NCBI RefSeq assembly: GCF_000143825.1 | Contig: NZ_CM000961.1 | Location: 1,083,772 to 1,147,771, forward strand | Source: Corynebacterium genitalium ATCC 33030 | GTDB lineage: Bacteria; Actinomycetota; Actinomycetes; Mycobacteriales; Mycobacteriaceae | DNA length: 64,000 bases | Direction of reading: 5' to 3' | In this document: positions 46,067 to 56,673 of the stretch, in pieces | Layout: every line of letters begins with the position of its first letter | Numbering within the stretch: the first letter of the stretch is position 1 | Notes under the pieces: model-generated | The model's database searches: none | Seen by the model: only the letters and a program-made list of their open reading frames with translations | Told to the model about the DNA's origin: nothing | Program-made: the position numbers and the translations under genes

Positions 46067-48820
46067 GTGACTGAACAAAGCGGCAACACATTCAACGAGT
46101 CCCTCATCGGCGCCAACCGCGCCGACTCCCTGCCGAAGAGCTGGGAGCCGCAGGAGATCGAGCAGGGCATTTACGAGGACTGGGTAGCTAAGGGCTACTT
46201 CACTGCTGATCCGGCCTCGGACAAGCCCGCCTACTCGATCGTGCTGCCGCCGCCGAACGTGACTGGTCAGCTCCACATGGGTCACGCGCTCGACCACACG
46301 CTGATGGACTCCCTGTCACGCCGTAAACGCATGCAGGGCTTCGAGGTGCTGTGGCTACCGGGCATGGACCACGCTGGCATTGCCACCCAGACCAAGGTCG
46401 AGGCCATGCTCAAAGAGACCGAGGGCAAGGACCGCTACGACTACGGGCGCGACGAGTTCATTTCCCGCGTGTGGGAGTGGAAAGAAAAGTACGGCGGCAC
46501 CATCACCTCGCAGATGCGGGCGATCGGCGATTCCGTCGACTGGTCGCGGGAGCGATTCACGCTTGACGACGGTCTGAACCGCGCCGTCGTGACCATCTTC
46601 AAACAGCTCTATGACGCTGGGATGATTTACCGCGACTACCGCCTGGTCAACTGGTCACCGGTGCTCGAGACAGCTGTCTCTGACATTGAGGTAGTGTACG
46701 AGGACGTCGAGGGCGAGTTCGTCTCCATCCGCTACGGCTCGCTTAACGACGATGAGCCGCACCTTGTTGTGGCCACCACCCGTGTTGAGACGATGCTCGG
46801 CGACGTCGCCATCGCCGTCCACCCCGATGACGAGCGCTACGCGGACCTGGTGGGCCAGGAATTCGACCACCCGTTCCGCGACGACCTGAAAATCAAGGTC
46901 ATCGCCGACGACTACGTCGACATGGAGCTGGGAACCGGTGCCGTGAAGATCACCCCGGCGCACGACCCGAACGACTACGAGATGGGCCTGCGTCACGACC
47001 TGGACATGCCGATCATCATGGACTCCACCGGCCACATCGCGAACACCGGCACCCAGTTCGACGGGCTCGACCGCTTCGACGCGCGCGTCAAGGTGCGCGA
47101 GGCACTTGACGCGCAGGGGAGGATTGTCAAGGAAGTCCGCCCCTACGTCCACTCCGTTGGCCACTCCGAGCGCACTGGCGAGCCAATCGAACCGCGCCTT
47201 TCGCTGCAGTGGTTTGTCAAGGTCGACGAGCTCGCCCGCATGTCCGGCGATGCCGTCCGTTCCGGCGACACCGAGATCCACCCTGAGTCGTTGAGCAAGC
47301 GCTACTTCGACTGGGTGGACAACATGCACGACTGGACCATTTCGCGCCAGCTGTGGTGGGGCCACCGCATTCCGATCTGGTACGGCCCCGAGGACGAGAA
47401 CGGCGAGCGCGACATTGTTTGCTGTGGCCCCGACGAGGAGCCGCCGGCCGGTTACGAACAGGATCCGGACGTCCTGGACACCTGGTTCTCCTCTGCGCTG
47501 TGGCCATTTTCGACGATGGGCTGGCCGGAGAAGACCCCGGAGCTGGAGAAGTTCTACCCCACGACCGTGCTGGTCACCGCGTACGACATCCTCTTCTTCT
47601 GGGTCGCGCGCATGATGATGTTCGGCACGTTCGCCGGCACGCAGACCCCGGATGTCCTCGGCTCTGGCGCCGACGGCCGTCCGCAGATACCTTTTGAGCA
47701 CATCTTCCTCCACGGCCTCGTCCGCGATGAGAAGGGCCGGAAAATGTCGAAGTCCCTGGGCAACGGCATCGACCCGATGGACTGGGTGCGCGACTACGGT
47801 GCGGACGCACTGCGCTTCGCCCTGGCTCGCGGCGCTAACCCGGGCATCGACCTGCCGATCGGTGATGACAACGCCGCCTCTGCCCGCAACTTCGCCACCA
47901 AGCTCTACAACGCGACGAAGTTCGCGCTGATGAACGGCGCTGCGCTTGGACCGCTGCCGCCCCGCGAGCAGCTCACTGACGCAGACCGGTGGATCCTCGA
48001 CCGCCTCGAGACAGTGCGCAGCCACGTCGACGAGCTTCTCGACGACTACCAGTTCTCCAAAGCCAACGAGGAGCTCTACCACTTCGCCTGGGACGAGCTG
48101 TGCGACTGGTACTTGGAGATCGCCAAGACCCAGATTCCGCGCGACACTGATTCTGCGAGCGAGGCGGACCGCGCACGCGGACGCAACACGCAGATCGTTC
48201 TCGGCCGCGTCCTCGACGTGGTCCTGCGCCTGCTGCACCCGACGATGCCGTTCGTCACCGAAGTCCTGTGGAAAGCGCTCACGGAAGAAGAGTCTCTCTG
48301 CCTGGCACAGTGGCCGACAGCGGAGGACACCAACGGCGGCGCGCAACCCGACGAGGTAGCGCAGCGCCGCATTGAGGACGCAATCGCACTGATCACTGAG
48401 CTGCGCCGCTTCCGCTCCGACCAGGGTGTCAAGCCCTCGCAGAAGGTTCCAGCGAAGCTCGACTTCGCGGCAGCCGACCTGGCCGGGCAGGAGGAGCTGG
48501 TCCGGTCGATCGCGAAGGTGGAGGCTCCGGAGGAGGGGTTTGCGCCGTCGGCAAGCGTCGAGGTGCGCTTGAGCAACGCCACGATCGACGTGGCGCTGGA
48601 TACTTCGGGCACGGTCGACCTTGCCGCTGAGCGCAAGCGCCTGGAAAAGGATCTCGCCGCCGCGCAGAAGGAACTGGAGACCACCGGCAAAAAGCTCGGC
48701 AACGAGGCCTTCCTGGCCAAGGCGCCGGAGGACGTCGTGGCGAAGATCCGCACCCGCCAGCAGGTCGCGCAGGAAGAGGTCGAGCGCGTCACCGCCCGCC
48801 TCGTCGGATTGGGAGGATAG
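46067..48820 (+). CDS. valS: Valine-tRNA ligase
   Basis: 917 residues, class Ia synthetase. HIGH motif as [15 protein letters not shown], editing domain, KMSKS in [14 protein letters not shown], anticodon-binding domain and the C-terminal coiled coil ([25 protein letters not shown]). GTG start at 46067 (VTEQSGNTF). The stop is 1 nt before the folC TTG; translation probably coupled. Confidence 0.96.
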   Translation: MTEQSGNTFNESLIGANRADSLPKSWEPQEIEQGIYEDWVAKGYFTADPASDKPAYSIVLPPPNVTGQLHMGHALDHTLMDSLSRRKRMQGFEVLWLPGMDHAGIATQTKVEAMLKETEGKDRYDYGRDEFISRVWEWKEKYGGTITSQMRAIGDSVDWSRERFTLDDGLNRAVVTIFKQLYDAGMIYRDYRLVNWSPVLETAVSDIEVVYEDVEGEFVSIRYGSLNDDEPHLVVATTRVETMLGDVAIAVHPDDERYADLVGQEFDHPFRDDLKIKVIADDYVDMELGTGAVKITPAHDPNDYEMGLRHDLDMPIIMDSTGHIANTGTQFDGLDRFDARVKVREALDAQGRIVKEVRPYVHSVGHSERTGEPIEPRLSLQWFVKVDELARMSGDAVRSGDTEIHPESLSKRYFDWVDNMHDWTISRQLWWGHRIPIWYGPEDENGERDIVCCGPDEEPPAGYEQDPDVLDTWFSSALWPFSTMGWPEKTPELEKFYPTTVLVTAYDILFFWVARMMMFGTFAGTQTPDVLGSGADGRPQIPFEHIFLHGLVRDEKGRKMSKSLGNGIDPMDWVRDYGADALRFALARGANPGIDLPIGDDNAASARNFATKLYNATKFALMNGAALGPLPPREQLTDADRWILDRLETVRSHVDELLDDYQFSKANEELYHFAWDELCDWYLEIAKTQIPRDTDSASEADRARGRNTQIVLGRVLDVVLRLLHPTMPFVTEVLWKALTEEESLCLAQWPTAEDTNGGAQPDEVAQRRIEDAIALITELRRFRSDQGVKPSQKVPAKLDFAAADLAGQEELVRSIAKVEAPEEGFAPSASVEVRLSNATIDVALDTSGTVDLAAERKRLEKDLAAAQKELETTGKKLGNEAFLAKAPEDVVAKIRTRQQVAQEEVERVTARLVGLGG

Positions 48821-48821
48821 T

Positions 48822-50282
48822 TTGACCGACGACAGCTTCAACGTCGATATGGATGAGGACGGTCTGGTCCTCAATCTCGGGGACGGGCAGGAGATGGAAG
48901 AAGAGACCGTCGATAAGCCTGTGACCGAGCGTGACCTCGCTGAACTCGCGCGCGTCGAGCAGGAGCTGCGGGCGCGGTGGCCGGAAACGAAGCTGGATCC
49001 GTCGCTGGACCGCATCGAGATGCTGATGGATCTGCTGGGGCAACCGCAGCAGTCTTACAAGGTCATTCACGTCGCTGGCACGAACGGCAAGACCTCGACG
49101 GTGCGGATGATCGAATCTCTGCTGCGCACATTCGGCGCGCGGGTGGGCCGAACGACAAGCCCGCACCTGCAATCCGTCATCGAGCGCATCGGTATCGACG
49201 GCGCGCCCATCCACCCAGGCGACTTCGTGCGCGTGTACGAAGAAATCAAGCCCTACATGCAGCTTGTCGACGACGAATCCGACCACCCCCTGTCCTATTT
49301 CGAAGCGATTGTCGGGATTGCTTTGGCGGCGTTTGCCGATGCCCCAGTGGACATCGCCGTCGTCGAAGTGGGCATGGGCGGGACGTGGGACGCGACCAAT
49401 GTCGTCGACGCGGATGTCGACGTGATCATGCCGATCGGGCTGGACCACACCGACTACCTCGGCGACACGATCGAGCAGATCGCGGCGGAGAAGGCAGGCA
49501 TCGTGAAGAGCCCGGAGTCCGTGACAGTGGTCGCGGACCAAGAGCCCGAAGCCATGCGCGTCGTGCTCGAGCGCACCGTCGAGGTGGGCAGCGCGGTGGC
49601 TCGTCTGGGGCAGGAGTTCGGTGTGGAGTCCTCCACCGTCGCTGTTGGTGGACAGACGTTGACACTGCGCGGGCTATCGGGCGAGTACGACGAGATCTTC
49701 CTGCCTCTGTCCGGGCCGCACCAGGCGCGCAACGCGGCAGTCGCGTTGGCCGCCGTGGAGGCGTTCTTCGGCGCTGGTGCCGGCAAAACTCTCGACGTGG
49801 AGTTGGTGCGCGCCGGGTTCGCCGCGGCGGTCTCGCCGGGCCGCCTGGAGCGCGTCCGCTCCACCCCGACGACGTTCATCGACGCCACCCACAACCCCCA
49901 CGGCGCTCGCGCACTCGCCGCAGCCTTGGAGCGCGACTTCGAGTTCGCGCGGCTGGTCGGAGTGCTCGGCATTCTCGACGACAAGGACGCCCTCGGTATC
50001 TTCCAAGCCCTCGAGCCGGTCTTGAGCGAAGTAGTGATCACCCAGACGTCTTCCCCGCGCGCCACCGACGCCTTTGAGCTCGCCGAGATCGCCCGAGATG
50101 TCTTCGGCGAAGAGCGGGTCCACGTCGAAGAGCACCTGCCGTCGGCCTACTCGCTGGCAGTCGAACTCGCCGAAGAAGCCCTCGAAGCAGTTGGCGTGCA
50201 ATCCGGTTCAGGCGTGCTCATCACCGGCTCGGTGGTCACCGCGGGTGAAGCACGCGCGATGTTTGGAAAGGATCCGCAATGA
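48822..50282 (+). CDS. folC: Folylpolyglutamate synthase / dihydrofolate synthase
   Basis: 486 residues, Mur ligase family. P-loop HVAGTNGKTST, GHTxH-like MPIGLDHTDYLGDT, and the C-terminal ligand site THNPHGARALA. Adds glutamate to folates. TTG start preceded by GGGAGGA; a ~50-residue acidic N-terminal extension (DMDEDGLVLNLGDGQEMEEE) lengthens it relative to E. coli. Overlaps the next gene by ATGA. A CTTATCGACG repeat (48908-48917) encodes Val-Asp-Lys; it is the last exact copy in the window. Confidence 0.94.
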   Translation: MTDDSFNVDMDEDGLVLNLGDGQEMEEETVDKPVTERDLAELARVEQELRARWPETKLDPSLDRIEMLMDLLGQPQQSYKVIHVAGTNGKTSTVRMIESLLRTFGARVGRTTSPHLQSVIERIGIDGAPIHPGDFVRVYEEIKPYMQLVDDESDHPLSYFEAIVGIALAAFADAPVDIAVVEVGMGGTWDATNVVDADVDVIMPIGLDHTDYLGDTIEQIAAEKAGIVKSPESVTVVADQEPEAMRVVLERTVEVGSAVARLGQEFGVESSTVAVGGQTLTLRGLSGEYDEIFLPLSGPHQARNAAVALAAVEAFFGAGAGKTLDVELVRAGFAAAVSPGRLERVRSTPTTFIDATHNPHGARALAAALERDFEFARLVGVLGILDDKDALGIFQALEPVLSEVVITQTSSPRATDAFELAEIARDVFGEERVHVEEHLPSAYSLAVELAEEALEAVGVQSGSGVLITGSVVTAGEARAMFGKDPQ

Positions 50283-50740
50283 CACGAAGCCCTCGCAAGC
50301 CGCGCGAGTCTCGTCGATCTGACGACATCGAGTACGGCCCGCTCGGCCCCGGCCAGGAGCCGGTCAAGGACCCGATGAAGGGCCTGTCCGGAGTGATGTC
50401 CGGAACCCTCATCATGGAGGCCATCACGATCTTCCTCTGCCTGACCGTGATTCTGAAAATCCAGGAAGGCGCGCTGTGGACCACCTTCAACTGGGTGTTC
50501 GTCACCGTGATGGGCTTCGCCCACCTCATTGCCGCGTTCGTGCAGCGCCGACCGGGCGCGCTGTGGTTGAACCTGGGGTTGCAGGTACCGCTGATTGTGG
50601 TCGGTTTCTTCATCCACTGGTCCGTCGGCGCTGTGGGGATCATGTTCGCCATCGTGTGGTTCCTGGTTGTCCAGATGCGTTCGGACATTTTGGAGCGTCA
50701 GCGCCGAGGACTGCTGACCACGCAGCACTTGGGGACCTAA
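50279..50740 (+). CDS. DUF4233 membrane protein
   Basis: 153 residues with four predicted membrane segments (about 38-60, 68-88, 94-111, 115-130) and a basic N-terminal tail. This gene follows folC in mycobacteria (Rv2446c) and corynebacteria. Function unknown. In those genomes ndk follows it; here 12.8 kb intervene. Confidence 0.85.
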   Translation: MTRSPRKPRESRRSDDIEYGPLGPGQEPVKDPMKGLSGVMSGTLIMEAITIFLCLTVILKIQEGALWTTFNWVFVTVMGFAHLIAAFVQRRPGALWLNLGLQVPLIVVGFFIHWSVGAVGIMFAIVWFLVVQMRSDILERQRRGLLTTQHLGT

Positions 50741-50744
50741 GGAC

Positions 50745-50839
50745 CTGGAATACTGCTCGAGGTTTTCCGGAATACTGCTCGCACATCACTGCTGGTCAAA
50801 GACGTGCGGAACGGCTTATAAGTGCGAGCAGTATTCCAG
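50745..50839. repeat. Variable-arm inverted repeat element (65-nt spacer), member C
   Basis: CTGGAATACTGCTCG (50745-50759) pairs with CGAGCAGTATTCCAG (50825-50839) over exactly 65 nt. The left arm is repeated in tandem (50769-50781), and that copy extends pairing to 16 bp with GTGCGAGCAGTATTCC. The core CTGGTCA (50792-50798) sits at the same spacer position as CAGGTCA in members A and B. Confidence 0.7.
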
Positions 50840-50944
50840 AGCTGAGCGGTCATTGGGAATCGGCTGGTTTTCCGTGATCTGGTGGTGTGATCTTTCCTAT
50901 ACTTGTGGGGATGTGTAATCCACGACAAGTTACTAAGGAGCTCC

Positions 50945-52096
50945 ATGTCTGAAGCTGTTTACATCACCCAGGCCAAGCGCACCCCGATCGGCACCTTCGG
51001 CGGCTCGCTGTCGAAGACGCCGACCATTGACCTCGGCGCGCACATCGCCAAGGCTGTGATCGAGGAGTCCGGCGTTTCCGCTGACAACTTCGACTCTGCA
51101 GTGTGGGCCAACGTGGTCACCACCATCCCGCGCGACAACTACACTTCCCGTGCGGTTTCCCTTGAGGCGGGCATGCCCAACAGCTCCCACGCCTACGGTG
51201 TGAACCGCCTGTGCGGTTCCGGCGTGCAGGCCATCATCTCCGCTGCCCAGCAGCTGATGACCGATGATGCGAAGCTCTCCATTGCCGGCGGTGTGGAGAT
51301 CATGTCCCAGGCTCCGTACTCCGTCGAGGGCATGCGCCAGGGCCGCAAGATGGGCGACGGACGCCTGATCGACTGGCTCACCGGTGCTCTCACTGACCCG
51401 ATGGGCAACGGTGGCATGGGCATCACCGCCGAGAACATCGCAGCCAAGGTGGGCATTTCCCGTGAGCGCCAAGACGAGTACGCCCTGCAGTCCCAGGAGC
51501 GCGCCGCTGCAGCAATCGCCAACGGCGAGTTCGAAGAGCAGATCGTTCCGGTCGGCGAGTTCACCACGGACGAGCACCCGCGCCAGACCACGCTGGAGAA
51601 GTTGGCGGGGCTGCGCCCGTCGTTTAGCAAGGAAGGCACCGTCACCGCGGGTAACTCGTCGGGCATTAACGACGCTGCTGCTGCCACCGTCATGACCAAC
51701 GAGTCCGGCCTCAAGGAATTCGGCCTGGAGCCGATGGCGAAGATCGTCTCCTGGGGCCTGGCTGGCTGCGACCCGGCCACCATGGGTCTCGGCCCGATCG
51801 GCGCTGTGCCGAAGGCTCTGGACAAGGCGGGCCTGGACCTGAACGACATCAAGCTCATCGAGTCCAACGAGGCTTTCGCCGCACAGTGCATCGCTGTCGC
51901 AGACGGCCTCGGCTTCGACAACGAAAAGACCAACATCCAGGGTGGCGCTATCGCTCTCGGCCACCCGATCGGCGCTACCGGCGTCATCCTGACCACCAAG
52001 CTCATCCACCAGCTGAAGAACGCTGGCGGCGGCCTGGGCCTGGTCACCGCGTGCATCGGTGGCGGCCAGGGCATCGCTCTCGTACTGGAGGTTTAA
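50945..52096 (+). CDS. Acetyl-CoA C-acetyltransferase / 3-ketoacyl-CoA thiolase
   Basis: 383 residues. Catalytic Cys in NRLCGSGVQAI, His in GGAIALGHPIGATG, and second Cys in TACIGGGQGIALVLEV. Pairs with the next gene (3 nt gap) as the last steps of beta-oxidation: thiolysis of 3-ketoacyl-CoA. AAGGAGCTCC precedes the ATG. First gene of the block inserted before ndk. Confidence 0.92.
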   Translation: MSEAVYITQAKRTPIGTFGGSLSKTPTIDLGAHIAKAVIEESGVSADNFDSAVWANVVTTIPRDNYTSRAVSLEAGMPNSSHAYGVNRLCGSGVQAIISAAQQLMTDDAKLSIAGGVEIMSQAPYSVEGMRQGRKMGDGRLIDWLTGALTDPMGNGGMGITAENIAAKVGISRERQDEYALQSQERAAAAIANGEFEEQIVPVGEFTTDEHPRQTTLEKLAGLRPSFSKEGTVTAGNSSGINDAAAATVMTNESGLKEFGLEPMAKIVSWGLAGCDPATMGLGPIGAVPKALDKAGLDLNDIKLIESNEAFAAQCIAVADGLGFDNEKTNIQGGAIALGHPIGATGVILTTKLIHQLKNAGGGLGLVTACIGGGQGIALVLEV

Positions 52097-52099
52097 ACC

Positions 52100-54304
52100 A
52101 TGACTTCGAAGGCTCAAGACATTACAACTGCTGCAGTGCTCGGCGCTGGATCCATGGGTGCCGGCATCGCCGCGCACATGGCCAACGCAGGCATCAAGGT
52201 TCACCTGCTCGACCTGCCGAATGAGGAAGGTGACCGCGACGGCCGCGCCCAGAACGGCATTGACACCCAGATCAAGCGCCACGGTTTCCAGCGCCCTGAG
52301 TACGCCAAGCTGGTCACCCCGGGCAACACCGAGGACCACCTGGACCGCCTCGGCGAGGTCGACTGGATCGTGGAGGCTGTCTTCGAGGACATCCAGGTCA
52401 AGCGCGACACCTTCGCCAAGGTCGACGCGCACCGCAAGCCGGGCACCCCGGTGTCCTCCAACACCTCCACCATTCCGCTGGAGGTCCTGCTGGGTGAGGC
52501 GTCTGAGGAGTTCAAGCGCGACTTCTCCATCACCCACTTCTTCAACCCGCCGCGCGTGATGCGCCTGGTCGAGTACGTCGAGGGCCCGGAGACCTCTGCC
52601 GAGATCAACGAGCAGATGCACCACGTGCTCGAGCGTCAGATGGGCAAGGTCGTCGTGGATTGCCGCGACACCCCGGGCTTCATCGCCAACCGCATCGGCA
52701 ACTTCTGGATGGCTGTCGGCGCCAAGACCGCGTTCGACCAGGGCATCAAGCCGGAGCAGGCTGACGTCGCTTTCGGCCGCCCGTTCGGCGTGCCACGCAC
52801 CGGCATCTTCGGCCTGTTCGACTACGTGGGCATCCAGCTCGTCCCGGGCATCTGGGGCTCGCTGCTCAAGGCCCTGCCGGAGTCGGACGCGTACCACGAA
52901 TACAACATCGTCGAGCGCGAGGAGTTCAAGACCCTCCTGGACAAGGGCTTCACCGGCCGCACCGCCGAGTCCGGCTTCTACCGCGGCCGCGACGAGGTCT
53001 ACGACTTCGCGGCCGGCGATTACCGCCCGAAGGAGTCCTTCGAGGTGCCGAAGGACGCCAAGGAGCTGATGGACTCCGGCACCCCGGAGGGTGAGTACGC
53101 GAAGGAGGTCTTCAAGACCTTCATCAAGTACTGCTGCGACACCGCTCCGGAGATCACCGACACCGTCGACCAGATCGACATCGCCATGCAGCTCGGTTAC
53201 GGCTGGAAGAAGGGCCCGTTCGAGCTCGCTGATTCCATTGGCATTGACTACGTCGCCTCGCTTTTCGACGACACCCCCGCCCTCCTCGAGTCCGCCAAGA
53301 ACGCAGGCGGGTTCTACGCCGACGGCAAGGTGCTGGGCACCGACGGTACCCTGACCGATTTCCCGGAGCGCGAAGGCGTGATCAAGGTTGCAGAGCTGGT
53401 CGACGGTGCTGAGGTCGTCGCTGAGAACGATGACGCTGCAGTGTACAAGCTCGGTGAGGGCGACTACGCAGGCTTCGGTGTCTTCACTTACAAGACCCCG
53501 ATGAACTCCAACTCTAACAACGTCACAGAGCTGCTGACCCACGCCCACGAGTGGGACCTCAAGGGCCTGGTCATCGCTAATGACGAGGAGCGTGCGTTCT
53601 CCGCCGGCGCCGACCTGGGCACCATTGCGAAGCTGTCTGGCCCGGAGGGTGACAATGAGGCGCTTCGCCGCACGATCCAGCAGGGTATCGATGGTTTCCG
53701 CGCACTGCGCACCGCCCCGTACCCGGTTGTCGGCGCTGTTCGCGGTGTCGCGCTCGGCGGCGGCATGGAAATCCTGTTGCACACCGACGCGTCCGTCATC
53801 CACGCCGAGACCCGTGTGGGCTTCCCGGAGCGCAACGTTGGCCTGTTCCCCGGCTGGTCCGGCCCGGTGCGCCTGCTGGAGCGCCTGGTGGAACTCGATG
53901 TGCCGAACCCGCACAAGGTCGCGTTCGACGCGTTGCTGGGCACCGTTAAGCCGGTGCCGGCTGCGAACATCGACTTCTGGCGTGACAACGACGAGATCAT
54001 CCAGTCCCCGGACCACGTCGTCGAGGGTGCGCTGGAGCTGGTGAAGAAGCTTGCCGACGGCTACACCGCCCCGGCCGACGCCGAACTCCCTCTCACGAAC
54101 GAGACCCTCGAGTACACCGAGGGCTCCGAGACCGACGCCGCCATCGGCGAGGCCCTCGCCTCCGTCTTCGCCGGTGAAGGCACTGCCTCCGAGGAGGAGC
54201 TGGGTAAGCGCCAGTCCGAGGCAGCCGCCAAGGTTCTGGCCCGCCAGGAGAACCACGACCGCGCAGTGGCTATGGCCACCACGCGTAAGCCGCTGAACAA
54301 TTAG
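52100..54304 (+). CDS. Bifunctional 3-hydroxyacyl-CoA dehydrogenase / enoyl-CoA hydratase
   Basis: 734 residues. The order is HAD first, hydratase second (FadN-like), the reverse of E. coli FadB. HAD: AVLGAGSMGAGIAAHMANAG (NAD site), ITHFFNPPRVMRLVEYV, GRPFGVPRTGIFGLFDYVG. Hydratase (~480-690): IANDEERAFSAGADLG, AVRGVALGGGMEILLHTDASV, GFPERNVGLFPGW with the second catalytic Glu. Performs hydration and dehydrogenation before the upstream thiolase. A strong hairpin terminator follows. Confidence 0.92.
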   Translation: MTSKAQDITTAAVLGAGSMGAGIAAHMANAGIKVHLLDLPNEEGDRDGRAQNGIDTQIKRHGFQRPEYAKLVTPGNTEDHLDRLGEVDWIVEAVFEDIQVKRDTFAKVDAHRKPGTPVSSNTSTIPLEVLLGEASEEFKRDFSITHFFNPPRVMRLVEYVEGPETSAEINEQMHHVLERQMGKVVVDCRDTPGFIANRIGNFWMAVGAKTAFDQGIKPEQADVAFGRPFGVPRTGIFGLFDYVGIQLVPGIWGSLLKALPESDAYHEYNIVEREEFKTLLDKGFTGRTAESGFYRGRDEVYDFAAGDYRPKESFEVPKDAKELMDSGTPEGEYAKEVFKTFIKYCCDTAPEITDTVDQIDIAMQLGYGWKKGPFELADSIGIDYVASLFDDTPALLESAKNAGGFYADGKVLGTDGTLTDFPEREGVIKVAELVDGAEVVAENDDAAVYKLGEGDYAGFGVFTYKTPMNSNSNNVTELLTHAHEWDLKGLVIANDEERAFSAGADLGTIAKLSGPEGDNEALRRTIQQGIDGFRALRTAPYPVVGAVRGVALGGGMEILLHTDASVIHAETRVGFPERNVGLFPGWSGPVRLLERLVELDVPNPHKVAFDALLGTVKPVPAANIDFWRDNDEIIQSPDHVVEGALELVKKLADGYTAPADAELPLTNETLEYTEGSETDAAIGEALASVFAGEGTASEEELGKRQSEAAAKVLARQENHDRAVAMATTRKPLNN

Positions 54305-54321
54305 CACGCCCCAAGGCACTG

Positions 54322-54379
54322 CATGCGACCTCCGAGAACCGGCCCCGGGTTTCTACCTGGGAGCCGGTTCTTTCGCATG
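54322..54379 (+). terminator. Terminator after the fadAB-like pair
   Basis: CATGCGA (54322-54328) pairs with TCGCATG (54373-54379) and, within it, AGAACCGGC (54335-54343) with GCCGGTTCT (54363-54371). Long interrupted stem, T-rich right flank. Confidence 0.7.
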
Positions 54380-54442
54380 TGGTGCGAGTACTTAGATACG
54401 CTTATGTGAGCGATCCGATCCGAGTAGCAGGAGCACACGACA

Positions 54443-55351
54443 ATGCAGATCCCCTTCACCCTGAATGCGTGCGCTGTAGCGTTAGCGTATCTCGGCCGAC
54501 ACGTTCTCACCGGCGACGAGAGGGCTCAGGTCACCGGCGAATATCCGGTGGATGGAATGGCAGCGTTCATCGCGCTCAATGACGAGCATGCCTCGATCGA
54601 GGCGACCTTCCTGCTGCCGGGGGTGGTCTCCGAAGAACCCGAGGTTCTGGTGTTCAGCAATGCGCCGCAGATGCCCGCTTTCGGGATGTGCCGGTTCGTC
54701 TTTTATGAGGACCGGGTGATGGCGAAATCGACGATGTTTGCCAGCGAAAGCCTCACGTCAGGGCAAGTCCAGTCGTGGTGGAACACCTGCCTTCGCGAAA
54801 TTGATACGTGGTACCGCGAGATGGCTAGCCACGGGTTCATCGATGTCACGGTCCCTGTGGCCATCCCCGAACAGTTCAAATTGAACTCTGACATTTATGA
54901 CGTGTACAACGACGAATGCACTCCCGACGACGAGGTCGGACCCCCAGTCACTGCGACCCGTGTGGCGCGCAGCATGACGCAGATAACTGGTGCGATGCCG
55001 CAGGTACGCACCACTGACACTGGGCAATTCGTAGAGACCAGCATCGGCGGCCAGCAAATGGACATCGAAGTCGCAGACGGTGCGCTCCGGTTCATCATCG
55101 CGTCGTCGCTGCCGTCCCGGCCCGGTTTGGGGGAGGCGCTTGCGCACTCGATCAACTGGCTGAACATGCAAGAGGCGGCTCCCGTAGCTTACGTATACGA
55201 TAACGGCGACCACATCGAGATGTTCACGTGCGGGGTGGTAGATACGAGCATGGGTTTAGACGACGCCGCTTTGACCACGGCCATTAGAAAATGGGGCCCG
55301 TATGTCTACGATTTCAACGAGCAGATCTTCAACGATCTGCAAAGACAGTAA
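54443..55351 (+). CDS. YbjN-like two-domain protein
   Basis: 302 residues. Two similar ~130-residue halves of alternating hydrophobic strands and helices, e.g. AAFIALNDEHASIEATFLL / EALAHSINWLNMQEAAPVAYVYDNGDHIEMFTCG. I read this as a YbjN-type sensory fold, seen in corynebacteria, but identity is weak. No signal peptide. AGGAG 11 nt before the ATG. Unrelated by function to its neighbours. Confidence 0.6.
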   Translation: MQIPFTLNACAVALAYLGRHVLTGDERAQVTGEYPVDGMAAFIALNDEHASIEATFLLPGVVSEEPEVLVFSNAPQMPAFGMCRFVFYEDRVMAKSTMFASESLTSGQVQSWWNTCLREIDTWYREMASHGFIDVTVPVAIPEQFKLNSDIYDVYNDECTPDDEVGPPVTATRVARSMTQITGAMPQVRTTDTGQFVETSIGGQQMDIEVADGALRFIIASSLPSRPGLGEALAHSINWLNMQEAAPVAYVYDNGDHIEMFTCGVVDTSMGLDDAALTTAIRKWGPYVYDFNEQIFNDLQRQ

Positions 55352-55501
55352 GCGCTAGCCGTCGGGTTTCGTCGCTGATCATGCAGCTTGTGTCATGGGA
55401 ATCGCGCTGCGGGAAACGTTCGATGCTGGTAACCGCGGGCGAGCGGCTGCTGGCTGATGTCGAGCACCACGTGCGCATCGGGATTGATAACGTCACTACC
55501 C

Positions 55502-55996
55502 ATGGAACTTGTCCCGTGGGACCAGGTCGATGAGATCCCCGACGTCGCTGACGACATTCTGGAATCCGTCGAAGACGAACTGACGGTGCGCTTCACACAT
55601 GTCCCGCATCCGTACACGCAGGATCATCTGCGGTCCTTCATGGACGCTCCTCCAACCGGGGTGACGCGGTGGGTGATCGTTGTGGAGGGGCGCTATGCCG
55701 GAAACATTGAAATGCGGCAGCAGTCCGGTCACGAGGCTAAACTGGGCTACACGGCCGCCCCGTGGGCGCGTGGGCGCGGTGTCATGGCCGATGCGGTGCG
55801 TGCCGTTACACAGCACGCACATGAGGCTGGCATCCACCGCGTCGAGCTACGCGCCGCAGTGGATAACCACGCTTCTCGTCGGGTCGCGGAGCGAGCCGGA
55901 TTCACGTTTGAGGGAATCTATAGGGATGCCGAGCTGCTGCGTGGCGAGTACAACGACCTTGCGGTGTACTCGCACCTGGCTACAGACGCCGACTAG
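55502..55996 (+). CDS. GNAT-family N-acetyltransferase (RimJ/RimL-like)
   Basis: 164 residues. Acetyl-CoA motif in YTAAPWARGRGVMADAVRAVTQHAHEAGIHRVELRAAVDNHASRRVAERAGFTFEGIYRDAELLRGEYNDLAVYS, the RimJ/RimL pattern. No ribosome site before the ATG at 55502, so possibly leaderless. Acts on an N-terminal amine or small molecule; substrate unknown. Confidence 0.82.
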   Translation: MELVPWDQVDEIPDVADDILESVEDELTVRFTHVPHPYTQDHLRSFMDAPPTGVTRWVIVVEGRYAGNIEMRQQSGHEAKLGYTAAPWARGRGVMADAVRAVTQHAHEAGIHRVELRAAVDNHASRRVAERAGFTFEGIYRDAELLRGEYNDLAVYSHLATDAD

Positions 55997-56049
55997 GCAC
56001 AAGCTTCAGGTTTGATCCGCCCGAATAAGGTCCAGAACCCTATTCAAGC

Positions 56050-56100
56050 CTGATTTACATATCCTGACCAGCGCAAACGCTGAAAATCAGACACACATTC
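56050..56100. repeat. Inverted repeat, possible degenerate member F
   Basis: CTGATTT (56050-56056) pairs with AAATCAG (56094-56100), spacer 37 nt with an inner hairpin CAGCG/CGCTG. The core CTGGTCA is present on the minus strand. Between convergent genes. Weaker than the other members. Confidence 0.4.
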
Positions 56101-56175
56101 TGCTACTTAACCCCGGGATGTTCAACGATGTGGCTGTTTACCTGCATCCTTCGTAGGTGCGCCACTTCTACAAGG

Positions 56176-56673
56176 TCAAAGAACGGTCACTGAGTCTATT
56201 TTGGACAATTGCTGTAGCGCGTGCTCGTGTTCGCCTTTTGTCGGGGCACTGCAGGCAGAACCGTAAACGATCACTTCATATCCCAAGCGCACTGCCGTGG
56301 AGGCGGTAGCGAGCACGGCGTGAGCTGTCGAGAACCCAGCGAGTGCAATGCGTCCGGTTTGTCGGGCTCCCAATTCCTGGTCCAGGGAGGTGTCTGAGAA
56401 GGCGTCGATCCCGAACTTGGTGATGATGGGGTCAGATTCCCGGTAACCGCATTCCGACAAGAGACGCGCTTTACCGAGCAGGCCGCCGTCAGAGTCATCC
56501 ATTGTGCGGAACTGGATCCACAGCACATCCGTCCCGTGGTTGCGCGCGGTATCAACTGTGTCCGCAATCTTTCTGATGAGGTTGGAGCGAACGGACTGAT
56601 TCTCGCAGAGATCAAGAATCCACTTTTGGGCATCGATGACAATGAGACAGTCAACCGAATCTTGAGGGGGCAT
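56176..56673 (-). CDS. Isochorismatase-family protein lacking the catalytic Cys
   Basis: 165 residues. Asp in LIVIDAQKW and Lys in ITKFGIDAF are present, but the position of the catalytic Cys (GFSTAHAVLATA) is Ala. May not be a hydrolase of the pncA type, or may act differently. Its ATG overlaps the stop of the aldo/keto reductase gene (ATGA), so the two are coupled. Confidence 0.8.
   Translation of the reverse strand: MPPQDSVDCLIVIDAQKWILDLCENQSVRSNLIRKIADTVDTARNHGTDVLWIQFRTMDDSDGGLLGKARLLSECGYRESDPIITKFGIDAFSDTSLDQELGARQTGRIALAGFSTAHAVLATASTAVRLGYEVIVYGSACSAPTKGEHEHALQQLSKIDSVTVL

Noticed and set aside
46655-49015. 786-codon open frame on the minus strand opposite valS
   Set aside because: Antisense shadow of valS; no conserved motif, and it crosses the valS-folC junction.
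50933-54319. 1128-codon open frame on the minus strand opposite the thiolase and HAD/ECH genes
   Set aside because: The length reflects codon bias of two highly biased genes on the other strand. Composition is Val/Gly/Arg/Leu-rich without domains.
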